A stretch of 51,972 nt of DNA from JANWHZ01 sp041487535 (GTDB taxonomy: Bacteria; Patescibacteriota; Saccharimonadia; Saccharimonadales; UBA4665). The notes below the pieces were generated by a model. The model was not told the origin of the DNA. It did not search any database and saw nothing but the letters and a program-made list of their open reading frames with translations. Positions 1 through 7,223 of the stretch are shown in pieces (the stretch's first letter is position 1; each line of letters opens with the position of its first letter). The stretch spans positions 1 through 51,972 of the forward strand of contig JBGPNM010000001.1 of the NCBI GenBank assembly GCA_041487535.1. The letters are read 5' to 3'. Both the position numbers and the translations under genes were made by a program.

Positions 1-111
1 AGTTCCATATATGAGCCTCTTTTTCTTGTTTGTTTTGTTCTTACAAACAAAGGATAACAGGGCTTACGCCCTGTTATCTAGCAGACAGAAAGGAGGCTCT
101 TATGTCGAACT
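1..111. repeat. Nested inverted-repeat element at the window edge
   Basis: Bases 1-24 pair with 88-111 (5 bp, mismatch, 5 bp, mismatch, 12 bp, two G-U pairs), so the ends form one long stem. Inside it are two more hairpins: 26-32 with 45-51, and a perfect 11-bp stem 53-63 with 68-78 (loop TTAC). Together they make a three-way-junction shape. The outer repeat may continue left of the window. Read on the minus strand, the 53-78 hairpin lies downstream of atpC and is followed by a T-rich stretch, so it may also end the atp transcript. An AGGAGG at 91-96 precedes a 5-codon frame at 102-119. What the element is remains unknown: terminator, structured RNA or mobile-element end. Confidence 0.55.
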
Positions 112-186
112 GGGGTTAAATATAACACCCGGAGCTCAAAGAGCAGGAAGGCCAGCGAGCAGTGATTAAAGCGGTGACCGGTACTG

Positions 187-450
187 TTACATGTTTACGA
201 AGAGCATGACTTGGTTATCGCGGACGGTGATGATGCCGGTTGTAATAGGAAACGTTACTGGATCTGCATCGGTTTCGATGACAACATTGCCGGGGCTGAG
301 CATAGAAAAGAAATCGGCGTGCCCGGGCAGGATGTCAAAAGTTCCTACCCGGTTTTTTGCCGATACCGCCTGCGCCGGACCTTCGTAATATATATGGAAG
401 GGTGCCCGCGCGACGATGCTTAGCTGGTTCCCGCTGTCCGGTTGCTTCAT
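187..450 (-). CDS. atpC: F1 ATPase epsilon subunit, short form
   Basis: This 87-residue protein matches the N-terminal beta-sandwich of F1 epsilon: ARAPFHIYYEG, then GTFDILPGHADFFSML, the family's usual (G)xFxILPxHAxxxxxL pattern. Epsilon joins gamma to the membrane rotor and, through its C-terminal helices, can inhibit ATP hydrolysis. Family members are usually about 130 residues, and here the C-terminal helical hairpin is absent, so that inhibition is probably lost. Its ATG overlaps the atpD stop (ATGA), indicating translational coupling. It is the last gene of the operon. Identity is well supported by sequence and position. Confidence 0.9.
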   Translation of the reverse strand: MKQPDSGNQLSIVARAPFHIYYEGPAQAVSAKNRVGTFDILPGHADFFSMLSPGNVVIETDADPVTFPITTGIITVRDNQVMLFVNM

Positions 451-1895
451 GGCTTGGCGGCTGTTGCCGGCTCCTCATTTTCCGCCTTTTTGTCCTCAGG
501 TTTCTTCGCGTCGGCCGGCTTTCCGTCCGGAGCTTTATCGGCTGCTGCGTCGCTAGCCCCGTCCGCTTTACCGCTCAAAATTGCTTCAACGCCGTCCAAC
601 GTCTGCTCGATGGTAAAGTACTGGCCGGGTTTGCCGGTCAGGTGCTCGGCTACAGCGAAATCCTGTGAAAAGAACTGGATAAGCTTTTTGGCGTTCTGAT
701 AATCCACGCGGTCGGCAGGGGACAGCTCGTTTTCGCCGACGATGGCGATGATGTTTTTTAACGAGTCGTACTTTTGCATGATGGCTTGGACTTTGCCAGC
801 GAGGGCGTAATGGCGCTCGCCGACAATTTGCGGCGTCAACAGGGACGAAGTGGTTCTTAGCAGATCCACCGCCGGACGGATACCGCTTTCAGCTACCGCG
901 CGCGATAACACCAACACCGAATCGAGCTGCTGCGAGATAGCCGTTACGGCCGGGTCGGAGAGGTCGTCAGCGGGGATATAGACTGCCTGGACCGACGTGA
1001 CCGTGCCCTTATCGGTAGAGCTTAAGCGGTCCTCGAGCCGCCGGAGTTCGGAAAAAACTTTCGCCGAGTAGCCGCCCTCTGACGGTATAAGTCCCAGGTT
1101 GGTTGAAAGTTCGGTCAGCGCCTGGATGTGGCGGTAGATATTGTCCACGAAGAACAATATATCGCGGCCTTCTTCATCGCGGAAATATTCGGCGGCTGTG
1201 GCGGCAGCCGGACCGACCATGGAACGGATTGCCGGCGTTGCGTCCATCTGGCCGAAGAACATGACAGTGTTTTTTAGCACGTCGGTCTCTTTCAGGGTCA
1301 GATATAATTCGTTGCCTTCGCGGATGCGTTCGCCGACACCGCAGTAGATGGATAAGCTTTTCGAGTCACGAGTCACGTTGTGGATCATTTCCATCGTGAG
1401 CACGGTCTTGCCCACGCCGGCGCCGCCGACGATACCGATTTTACGGCCCTTTACGAACGGGGTCATAAAGTCGATGACTTTCAGGCCGGTCTCCAGCAGT
1501 TCCAGTTTCTCGCTGCTACGGTAGCTCTTGGTGCCGGTTGCATCGCTGATTGGCCGCCGGTTTTCGGCGAGAATCTCGCCGTCGTCGAGCGGCTCCCCGA
1601 GGGCATTAAATACCCGTCCCATCGTCGCCGGCCCGACCGGCACAGTGACCTTCTGGTGGCTCCGCCGTACTTTCTGGCCGCAGCGCAGAACTTGGCTGTT
1701 CGTCAGGTTGACACATACGGCAGCACCGACTTTAAAGAAGCTGACTTCTAGAAACACTTCGGGATGGTCATCCACCGTCAGCAGCTCCTTGATTTCGGGT
1801 CGTTCGCCGGTGAGCTGCACTTCGACCATGAGTCCGCGAAGACCTTGAATGATGCCGACTTTCTCTCCCTGGACAGTTGCTGTAACTTCAGTCAT
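447..1895 (-). CDS. atpD: F1 ATPase beta subunit (catalytic)
   Basis: The 482-residue beta subunit of F1 binds and hydrolyses or makes ATP at the alpha/beta interface. Visible motifs are the P-loop GGAGVGKT (157-164), the catalytic glutamate segment GVGERIREGNEL (186-197), the Walker B strand ILFFVDNIYR (246-255) and a DELSEED-like ENELSPAD (388-395) that contacts gamma. Catalytic residues look intact. After about residue 440 the protein has a roughly 40-residue tail rich in Ala, Lys, Asp and Pro that ordinary beta subunits lack. It overlaps atpG upstream and atpC downstream by ATGA. The assignment is certain; whether it works with a proton channel is not shown here. Confidence 0.97.
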   Translation of the reverse strand: MTEVTATVQGEKVGIIQGLRGLMVEVQLTGERPEIKELLTVDDHPEVFLEVSFFKVGAAVCVNLTNSQVLRCGQKVRRSHQKVTVPVGPATMGRVFNALGEPLDDGEILAENRRPISDATGTKSYRSSEKLELLETGLKVIDFMTPFVKGRKIGIVGGAGVGKTVLTMEMIHNVTRDSKSLSIYCGVGERIREGNELYLTLKETDVLKNTVMFFGQMDATPAIRSMVGPAAATAAEYFRDEEGRDILFFVDNIYRHIQALTELSTNLGLIPSEGGYSAKVFSELRRLEDRLSSTDKGTVTSVQAVYIPADDLSDPAVTAISQQLDSVLVLSRAVAESGIRPAVDLLRTTSSLLTPQIVGERHYALAGKVQAIMQKYDSLKNIIAIVGENELSPADRVDYQNAKKLIQFFSQDFAVAEHLTGKPGQYFTIEQTLDGVEAILSGKADGASDAAADKAPDGKPADAKKPEDKKAENEEPATAAKP

Positions 1896-2752
1896 GTGCG
1901 CTCTCCCGCGTGTCTTCTCCGCTTTTTTATTGCGACCATAACTTCGCGCATGCGGCGGTCGCTTTCGCCGCGCTTAGCCCGGTGGAATTCCAGCTGGGTG
2001 TGCAGCAGCAGTTCAAAGGCGAGTTTCTTAGCCACGGCCATGGCGTTAAAACGGCTGGCAGCTTGCGCCAGGCTGGATTCCAGAACTGCCTGGCTAAGAG
2101 CTAGCGTCATCATGGTCACTTCCATTTGGTCGGCGATTTCGTCGAGCGACGGTTCAAATATCGTATCTGCAGCTGTCATGACATCTTCTCCGGCATCCTC
2201 GCTCATGTCGCGCAACGTCGTGATGAGGTCAATAGTTTTAATTTCCTGCACGCCAAGCGACACGTACTCTTCGTAGTACACGACTATCTTGGGATACGGG
2301 CTGATCAGCCTGATAACCGGCGAAACGTCGATGTATCTATCGGTCTCTGGTACCTGGAAGAAGCCGATGTAGGGTATGTTCCTCTGCTTCAGCTGGGTGG
2401 CGCCGTGCGAGCCCAGAACTACAATGTCCGTCGTATCGCGGTCGTAGGCCGCGAGCATAGCCTCGATTAAACGCTTGTCAATATCGCCGCTGAGGCCGGC
2501 TTCGGCGGAGAGCATCACAAACACTTGTTTTGTCTGTTCGTCGGTCGCGTTGCGATTGGTAATACGCGTGCGCGGATCGACGCGTATAGAGGTGTAACGC
2601 GCCCAGAGCAGCTGGAAAAACTGCTTGGAAAGCTCGACCTTGTTTTTGACCTTGGCTATCTGCGTGCTGGCGATACTTTCGAACACGCCCGTCAGATCTT
2701 CTACGGTGAGGATCTGACGCTTCTCTTTCTCGATCTGACTAGCGCGTCTCAT
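1892..2752 (-). CDS. atpG: F1 ATPase gamma subunit
   Basis: Gamma is the central rotating shaft of F1. The 286-residue protein starts MRRASQIEKEKRQIL, an N-terminal helix like that of gamma, and ends with the long C-terminal helix (FEPSLDEIADQMEVTMM, then SLAQAASRFNAMAVA), the counterpart of the conserved 'SEHAARMxAM' region. The ATG at 2752 is preferred over a TTG ten codons upstream because the family alignment begins there. No good Shine-Dalgarno precedes it; the AUG lies in the 3' arm of the RNA element at 2750-2875. Sequence divergence from model gammas is high, but position between atpA and atpD makes the call firm. Confidence 0.92.
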   Translation of the reverse strand: MRRASQIEKEKRQILTVEDLTGVFESIASTQIAKVKNKVELSKQFFQLLWARYTSIRVDPRTRITNRNATDEQTKQVFVMLSAEAGLSGDIDKRLIEAMLAAYDRDTTDIVVLGSHGATQLKQRNIPYIGFFQVPETDRYIDVSPVIRLISPYPKIVVYYEEYVSLGVQEIKTIDLITTLRDMSEDAGEDVMTAADTIFEPSLDEIADQMEVTMMTLALSQAVLESSLAQAASRFNAMAVAKKLAFELLLHTQLEFHRAKRGESDRRMREVMVAIKKRRRHAGERT

Positions 2753-2875
2753 GAGACAAACCTGCGGTACTCTACCCCACAAAAAGCTACGCTTTTCGCG
2801 GGGGCTCCGTTTTTCTCATCGCGCGGGGCGCAGAATGAATCCGCGCTCCGGCTGCTCTTTTTCCTATAACCGCAT
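2750..2875 (-). ncRNA. Structured RNA module between atpA and atpG (copy B)
   Basis: Read 5'->3' on the minus strand, this gap closely matches 38046-38165 of the plus strand. Both copies share GGAAAAAGAGCAGCC(-like), GCCGGAGCGCGG, a GCGCGG/CCGCGC hairpin, a C4-G4 hairpin and GTACCG(C/A)AGGTTTGTC. Here the C4-G4 hairpin has 13 paired positions and differs from copy A by compensating changes. The closing stem pairs plus-strand 2751-2761 with 2809-2819 (10 of 11), which places the AU of the atpG AUG in a helix. Covariation between copies supports a real RNA fold. A role as a translational switch or pausing element in the operon is inference; a dispersed repeat is the alternative. Confidence 0.6.
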
Positions 2876-2882
2876 AGTGTCA

Positions 2883-4388
2883 TCAGGCTCTCTCCTTGGC
2901 AGGTTCTTTTGGTTTAACGGACTGTTCGGCTGGTGCCGCCGGCTTGGCTTCGCCTGGTTTTGCGGGCGCGGCAACTGCCTTGGAGTGCTGCTTGAACAGT
3001 TCGGCCTCCACACGGTCAAAATCCTTCTCGTCTTTCACCTGGTCGGCTACCTGCTTGGCCGATTCTTTCAGAGCCGGAATATCGATATCTACTTTGCCCT
3101 CACCCTGTATGACGGTTTCCAGCATAAGTTGCTGCACTGTCAGCGAGTGGCGTTCCTCGGGCGGTTGCTGCAGCACCTGGTAGATTTGCTTGCCCAACTT
3201 CAGGTCAACGCTGGCGCTAAAGGATAGACTGGCGCCGAAGTGCGAGAATTCCTCAGCTTGTTTGTAGGCAGCGAGCTTTTTGAAAAGGGCACCGGAGAGG
3301 CGCTTTTGGCGAACAGTCTGCGCCTGGCCGCCGACGCGCGAGACCGACAAGCCGGCATTAACTGCCGGGCGCATACCTTGACGGAAGATGCCTAGGTCGA
3401 AAATTATCTGGCCGTCGGTGATGGACATAATACTGGTGGAGAGGTACGCGGTGATGTCGTCGTTGGGCGTCATAACTACCGGCAGGGCAGTCAATGTCTT
3501 ATTGGTTTTTAGCAACTTGCCGGCACGCTCGAGCAGGGAAGAGTGGGCATAGAACATGTCGCCCGGGTACGAGTCGCGGCCAGGGTCAACTTCCTGCAGC
3601 AGCGACAGTTGCCGGTAGGCTTCGGCATGGCTGCTGAGGTCGTCGTAAATAATCACTACGTCCTGGCCGCCGTACCATAGGTGTTCCGCCATGGCACAGG
3701 CGGCGTAGGGCGCCAGGTATGACTGTGTCAGCGAGTCAAAAATGTCGGCCAACACTACGATGGTGTGTTCCATAGCGCCGGAGTCCCTGAGCCCGGCCAG
3801 CAAGCGCTCGATATCCACTTTACGCTTGCCGACAAGCACATACACAACGATGCGGTCGGTCCCTGCCTGGTTGGCGCTTAGCTGGCTGAGGAACGTGCTT
3901 TTACCCGACTTGCTGTCGCCCAGGACCGCGATGCGTTGTCCCAGCACCACCGGGAAAAACATATCTACAGCCGTAACGCCGCTGGCCAGCTGCTCGTTCA
4001 GCATACTGCGGGCCATGATGCCGGGCGCGGGATTAAAGATGCCGGATGTTTCGGTAGTCCGCAGTGCGCCGTTACCATCCACCGGCACGCCCATGGGCGA
4101 AACAACCCGTCCGACTAAACCCTTACCAACCGGTACGCTCAGAAGCTCGTTCTCGACAACTGCCAAGGTGCCCGGTTCGATTTTTTCCGAGTCAAGGTTG
4201 AATAGGATAACTCGGTCGTTGTACGCTTCGCGCACAAGGCCGCGCTGGCCGTCCTCGAACAGTACCTGCGCTCCCAGACGTACGCCTTCGAGCCCTTTGA
4301 CTTCGATGATAAAGCTGTTGGTGGCCACAACTTCGCCGGTCAGGTTATCGGCCTCAACTAGCCGCCGGAACACATCGTTGTCAAACAC
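2883..4388 (-). CDS. atpA: F1 ATPase alpha subunit
   Basis: The 501-residue alpha subunit forms the non-catalytic nucleotide sites of the F1 hexamer. It has the P-loop GDSKSGKS (157-164; usually GDRQTGKT), the conserved DDLSSHAEAYRQLSLL stretch (counterpart of YDDLSKQAxAYRxxSLL) and SVSRVGGQAQT carrying the arginine finger. The GTG at 4388 is chosen because GGAGG lies 9 nt upstream and the family N-terminus begins FDNDVF...; the reading frame stays open upstream only across atpH. It overlaps the atpH stop by 8 bp. The last 35 residues are an Ala/Pro/Lys-rich tail not normal for alpha. Confidence 0.95.
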   Translation of the reverse strand: MFDNDVFRRLVEADNLTGEVVATNSFIIEVKGLEGVRLGAQVLFEDGQRGLVREAYNDRVILFNLDSEKIEPGTLAVVENELLSVPVGKGLVGRVVSPMGVPVDGNGALRTTETSGIFNPAPGIMARSMLNEQLASGVTAVDMFFPVVLGQRIAVLGDSKSGKSTFLSQLSANQAGTDRIVVYVLVGKRKVDIERLLAGLRDSGAMEHTIVVLADIFDSLTQSYLAPYAACAMAEHLWYGGQDVVIIYDDLSSHAEAYRQLSLLQEVDPGRDSYPGDMFYAHSSLLERAGKLLKTNKTLTALPVVMTPNDDITAYLSTSIMSITDGQIIFDLGIFRQGMRPAVNAGLSVSRVGGQAQTVRQKRLSGALFKKLAAYKQAEEFSHFGASLSFSASVDLKLGKQIYQVLQQPPEERHSLTVQQLMLETVIQGEGKVDIDIPALKESAKQVADQVKDEKDFDRVEAELFKQHSKAVAAPAKPGEAKPAAPAEQSVKPKEPAKERA

Positions 4389-4875
4389 GGCGCAGTACCT
4401 CCGGGAATTTGCCGCGGTTTTCCAGGATAATTCGCCGGAACGACCAATCAAACATATGGCTGCCGTAGCGTACGCCCAACCCCCCAAGCACCGCATTGTT
4501 AAACTGGAACGTGACCAGTACATCCGCCGCGATATTATCGCGGCACCAGGCGACAATCGTCTGCCTGAGACTATTCGGCGGCATCGTTGCCAGCGTAATC
4601 GTAAGGCTGGGTGCTTTAGTCTTAAAGTCTTCCAGTGCGGCAATTAGCTCGTCCAGACTCTTTTCACTGACTGTTCTCTTCGCCAGCCAGCTCTGCAACA
4701 ATTCTTTGGCGGTACGCGATATGGCCGGCGGGTCGGAGCTGTGCTTCAACCGCAGTTGTTTTTTGACCGCAACTCGTGACGACCAACGGGCGTACTCTCG
4801 TAATTCGAGTATGAGCGCCGTCAAGTCCTGGGGAGAGGCAATGCTCGGCGGCAGTTGGCGCTTAGCCGAACTCAT
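4381..4875 (-). CDS. atpH: F1 ATPase delta subunit
   Basis: Delta sits on top of F1 and ties alpha/beta to the b-subunit stalk. The 164-residue product has the family's C-terminal signature LGGLGVRYGSHMFDWSFRRIIL (compare LIGGxxIxxGDxVxDxSVxxxL), split here around positions 132-153. The N-terminal helical domain is poorly conserved, which is usual for delta. Start and stop overlap atpF (ATGA) and atpA (8 bp). Presence of delta together with b argues that this F1 head has a peripheral stator. Confidence 0.88.
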   Translation of the reverse strand: MSSAKRQLPPSIASPQDLTALILELREYARWSSRVAVKKQLRLKHSSDPPAISRTAKELLQSWLAKRTVSEKSLDELIAALEDFKTKAPSLTITLATMPPNSLRQTIVAWCRDNIAADVLVTFQFNNAVLGGLGVRYGSHMFDWSFRRIILENRGKFPEVLRRV

Positions 4876-5483
4876 TGGACTACCTCGCGTATTAATTCCG
4901 CTTTATGTTCTTCCAGTGTCGCCATCAGGTAGGGTGTCTGTGCGCCTAGGTCGGCGTTATGCCCGAGGGTCTCGACCATGAAGGACGCGATCGCATCAGC
5001 CAACTTAGCGTCCATCTGCTGGGTCAGGTATAGTTTTTCGGCTGCTATTTCCGCGGCAAGTTTAGCCCTAATTTCGGCCTGGTGCTCGGCTATCTCTGAC
5101 TGAGCGCCGCCAATGACCATGTCGGCCCGTTTGCGCAGCTGATCGAGCTCTAGACGGTATCGCTCCATTTCGTGGCTGAATACCTCTCGGCCGAGTTTCT
5201 CAAGCTGCTCGTTCAGTTGGTTCGTGGTGGCTTTTAGCTCATGCTGCAGCTCGACGGCTGAACGATCCAGGGCGACTTTGAAGTTAGCTTTCGACTCCTG
5301 AATCATCTGCTCTTTGATGGCGGGCGGCAAGTGCATGGTTTGCGGCGTGTAATGCGGTTTTTCGGTCTCGCGGGGCTGAGGTCTGAAATGGGCAAAGGCG
5401 TGTTGTGCCGCAATGGCCGCCACTACTCCGACTAAGAAGATATCAAAAGCTAGAAAGGCTTGTAAAAAGATAGACCACGTCAT
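4872..5483 (-). CDS. atpF: ATP synthase b subunit (stator stalk)
   Basis: The 203-residue protein has one N-terminal membrane helix (about residues 3-27, WSIFLQAFLAFDIFLVGVVAAI) followed by a long charged coiled-coil region (about 55-175), the architecture of F0 b. It would anchor delta and F1 to the membrane. The stretch between membrane helix and coiled coil (HFRPQPRETEKPHYTP) is longer and more proline-rich than usual. It overlaps atpH by ATGA and starts 1 nt after the stop of the upstream gene. Length is above the typical 160-170 residues. The call rests on architecture and operon position. Confidence 0.85.
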   Translation of the reverse strand: MTWSIFLQAFLAFDIFLVGVVAAIAAQHAFAHFRPQPRETEKPHYTPQTMHLPPAIKEQMIQESKANFKVALDRSAVELQHELKATTNQLNEQLEKLGREVFSHEMERYRLELDQLRKRADMVIGGAQSEIAEHQAEIRAKLAAEIAAEKLYLTQQMDAKLADAIASFMVETLGHNADLGAQTPYLMATLEEHKAELIREVVQ

Positions 5484-5484
5484 G

Positions 5485-6357
5485 TCAGAACTTTACCAAC
5501 ACCAGATAAATTGACACTACGGCGACTACCAGGATACCCACAATCAGCGCCGACAGCTGGATAAGGTCGCGGTAGATGGCCGACTGCGACATGGGGTTGC
5601 GGCCGACCGAAATAATGCTGCTGCGGATCATCGAGTAGATAATGCTGACAACGACGACCAGGGTAATAATGAAAATTCCCATACTGATGAGCACGGGCAG
5701 GGGATTGATGGGCTTACCGGCGAGTGCGTTGGCTATATTCTGTATGGCGGATGGGATGATGGTTTTTTCTGGCTGCTTGTAGTAGAAGGAGACATTAACC
5801 AGCACCGGTACTTCGCCGAGTAGGACAGAGTGCTTCTGCCCTTTCTTGTCGCTATAGGACTGCGTGCTGCCGTGCGTGCCTGTCAGAGCGTCCTGCGCGA
5901 TGCCGACTACTTTGATGCTGCTGGTGGCCTTCATGCCTACGCCGTTAATAGGGGAGGAGGTAATCTCATCGCCCTGAGAAATGTCGCCGTTAATATTCGA
6001 TACTAATACCTCGACGATGCCGCTTGTTGCCACCTGGATTTGGTGGGCCTTGTCGCTGGTAAGCGATAACAGAGAATTCCCGTCGTTAATAACGACGCCT
6101 AAGATGCTGTTGGTATTGTCGCCATTTGCGGCAACAACAGTATCGGACGAATTCTTCTGCAGGCTGACTATTGATCCAATAGAGAGTTTATCGCTCGTGG
6201 AGAAACCTTGCGATATTGTTGTAATGCCGCGGGCGGTGGCAGGTACGGCGAGTATGCATAGTGCCGCCAGGGCGAGCGAGACCATAGCGAAGCGCAGGCA
6301 GAATAATCCGGCCACGTGGCCGCTGTGACGCGCTGTAACCAGGCTGTTTACTCTCAT
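5485..6357 (-). CDS. Operon-heading secreted ectodomain protein with c-ring-like C-terminal hairpin
   Basis: This 290-residue protein takes the place where atpB and atpE are expected. It has a signal sequence (about 1-43, ending VPATARG), a beta-rich exported domain (45-195) with GDISQGDEITSSPINGVGMKA, a motif frequent in CPR surface proteins, and two C-terminal membrane helices (221-244 and 267-288). The loop between them has VGRNP (251-255), resembling the polar RQP loop of c subunits. Helix 2 has no Asp or Glu, so the ion-binding carboxylate of a true c subunit is missing. A TATACT box lies 27 nt before the ATG and AGAGGA is upstream. It is cotranscribed with atpF. Role as an alternative membrane rotor or anchor is inference. 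Confidence 0.6.
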   Translation of the reverse strand: MRVNSLVTARHSGHVAGLFCLRFAMVSLALAALCILAVPATARGITTISQGFSTSDKLSIGSIVSLQKNSSDTVVAANGDNTNSILGVVINDGNSLLSLTSDKAHQIQVATSGIVEVLVSNINGDISQGDEITSSPINGVGMKATSSIKVVGIAQDALTGTHGSTQSYSDKKGQKHSVLLGEVPVLVNVSFYYKQPEKTIIPSAIQNIANALAGKPINPLPVLISMGIFIITLVVVVSIIYSMIRSSIISVGRNPMSQSAIYRDLIQLSALIVGILVVAVVSIYLVLVKF

Positions 6358-6440
6358 ATAACCGCAATTTCCTCTAATGGCTAAAGTATAGCAAAAAACG
6401 CTGACGCTTCCGAATGCAAGTAGTGCTATGATTAGGCGTA

Positions 6441-6560
6441 ATGGGCCGTTCTATGCGGAGACTGGTACAAAAACAGCAGGGCTTTACGCTTCTTGAAGTG
6501 CTGATTGTGATCGTGAGCATCGCGATTCTGGTGGCGCTTATTTTTCTCATCCGAGGCTAG
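6441..6560 (+). CDS. 39-residue prepilin-like stub
   Basis: This short frame encodes a positively charged leader (MGRSMRRLVQKQQG) followed directly by FTLLEVLIVIVSIAILVA and then IFLIRG-stop. That is a complete class III prepilin signal, with the G|F cleavage site, Glu at +5 of the mature protein and the hydrophobic helix, but no globular domain. A TGC-TATGAT box lies 8 nt before the ATG, matching the leaderless promoters elsewhere in the window. It opens the pilus locus, divergent from the atp operon. It could be a minimal pilin, or the remnant of a longer minor pilin; no frame continues it downstream. Confidence 0.6.
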   Translation: MGRSMRRLVQKQQGFTLLEVLIVIVSIAILVALIFLIRG

Positions 6561-6656
6561 TGCCAGCTGCAACTGGATTGTACGCAACAGTGGCGTGCAG
6601 AGGACCTCAATGCTAGTACCATCCTGCTCATGGTTTTGTTATACTTAAGAACGAAG

Positions 6657-7223
6657 ATGAGTAGGCACAAAACCAAGCTGCCCCAGGGCCTTGTTACAAG
6701 CGACGCCGTGCACAGGGGCCGTCGCATACTGAGTAAAGCAAACTTGCTGGGTGTCGGTGTCGGGCTGGCCATACTCCTCGTTGTAGCGTTGTACGTCTAC
6801 AGTGTACTTCGGCCAAAAACAGCAGCAACGAGCCCTGCTGTAACTACCGGACAACGCAGCGATACATTGTTGCACCCGGAAAAGGCGATATCCAGTGCAC
6901 AAGTAGAGCTGCAGCAGGCCAAATCGTCACAGCAGAAAGCTGCCGCCTACGTCGATCTCGGTACAGCTTATATGAATAACAAACAGACGGATCTGGCGAT
7001 ACGCGCCTACCAAAGCGCACTTACGTCAGACAGCTCAAACCAAGTGGCGGCGTTAACCGCGCTGGCGAATGCATACTATCTTGCCGGCCAGAAGGCACAG
7101 GCCATCAGCACATTCCAGACGTTGGTTCAGGTGCTGCAGCGGTCGAACGACCCCATGCTGCAGGCCCAGGCGGCGCAGTATCAGCAAGTGATCCAACGGT
7201 TACAGAAGGGCGGTGAGCTATGA
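6657..7223 (+). CDS. Membrane-anchored TPR protein of the pilus locus
   Basis: The 188-residue product has a basic cytoplasmic N-terminus, one membrane helix (about 31-52, LLGVGVGLAILLVVALYVYSV) and a C-terminal region with at least two tetratricopeptide repeats (AAYVDLGTAYMNNKQTDLAIRAYQSAL; then AALTALANAYYLAGQKAQAISTF). TPR proteins often scaffold pilus assembly (PilF/Tgl-like), but this topology is not PilF. The ATG at 6657 is chosen because TATACT ends 11 nt upstream. It overlaps the next gene by ATGA, so the two are coupled. Confidence 0.7.
   Translation: MSRHKTKLPQGLVTSDAVHRGRRILSKANLLGVGVGLAILLVVALYVYSVLRPKTAATSPAVTTGQRSDTLLHPEKAISSAQVELQQAKSSQQKAAAYVDLGTAYMNNKQTDLAIRAYQSALTSDSSNQVAALTALANAYYLAGQKAQAISTFQTLVQVLQRSNDPMLQAQAAQYQQVIQRLQKGGEL

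Noticed and set aside
2750..2875. Copy B as a T-box (GAGTACCGCAGG resembles the motif)
   Set aside because: UGGN is absent, no antiterminator bulge forms, and the target is not an aminoacyl-tRNA or amino-acid gene.
4389..4643. N-terminal extension of the atpA frame to 4643
   Set aside because: It overlaps atpH in another frame, has no alpha-subunit sequence, and GGAGG marks GTG 4388 as the start.
3742..4647. 301-codon open frame on the plus strand opposite atpA/atpH
   Set aside because: It is antisense to well-supported ATPase genes, has no family motif and no ribosome site; GC-rich codon use keeps the opposite frame open.
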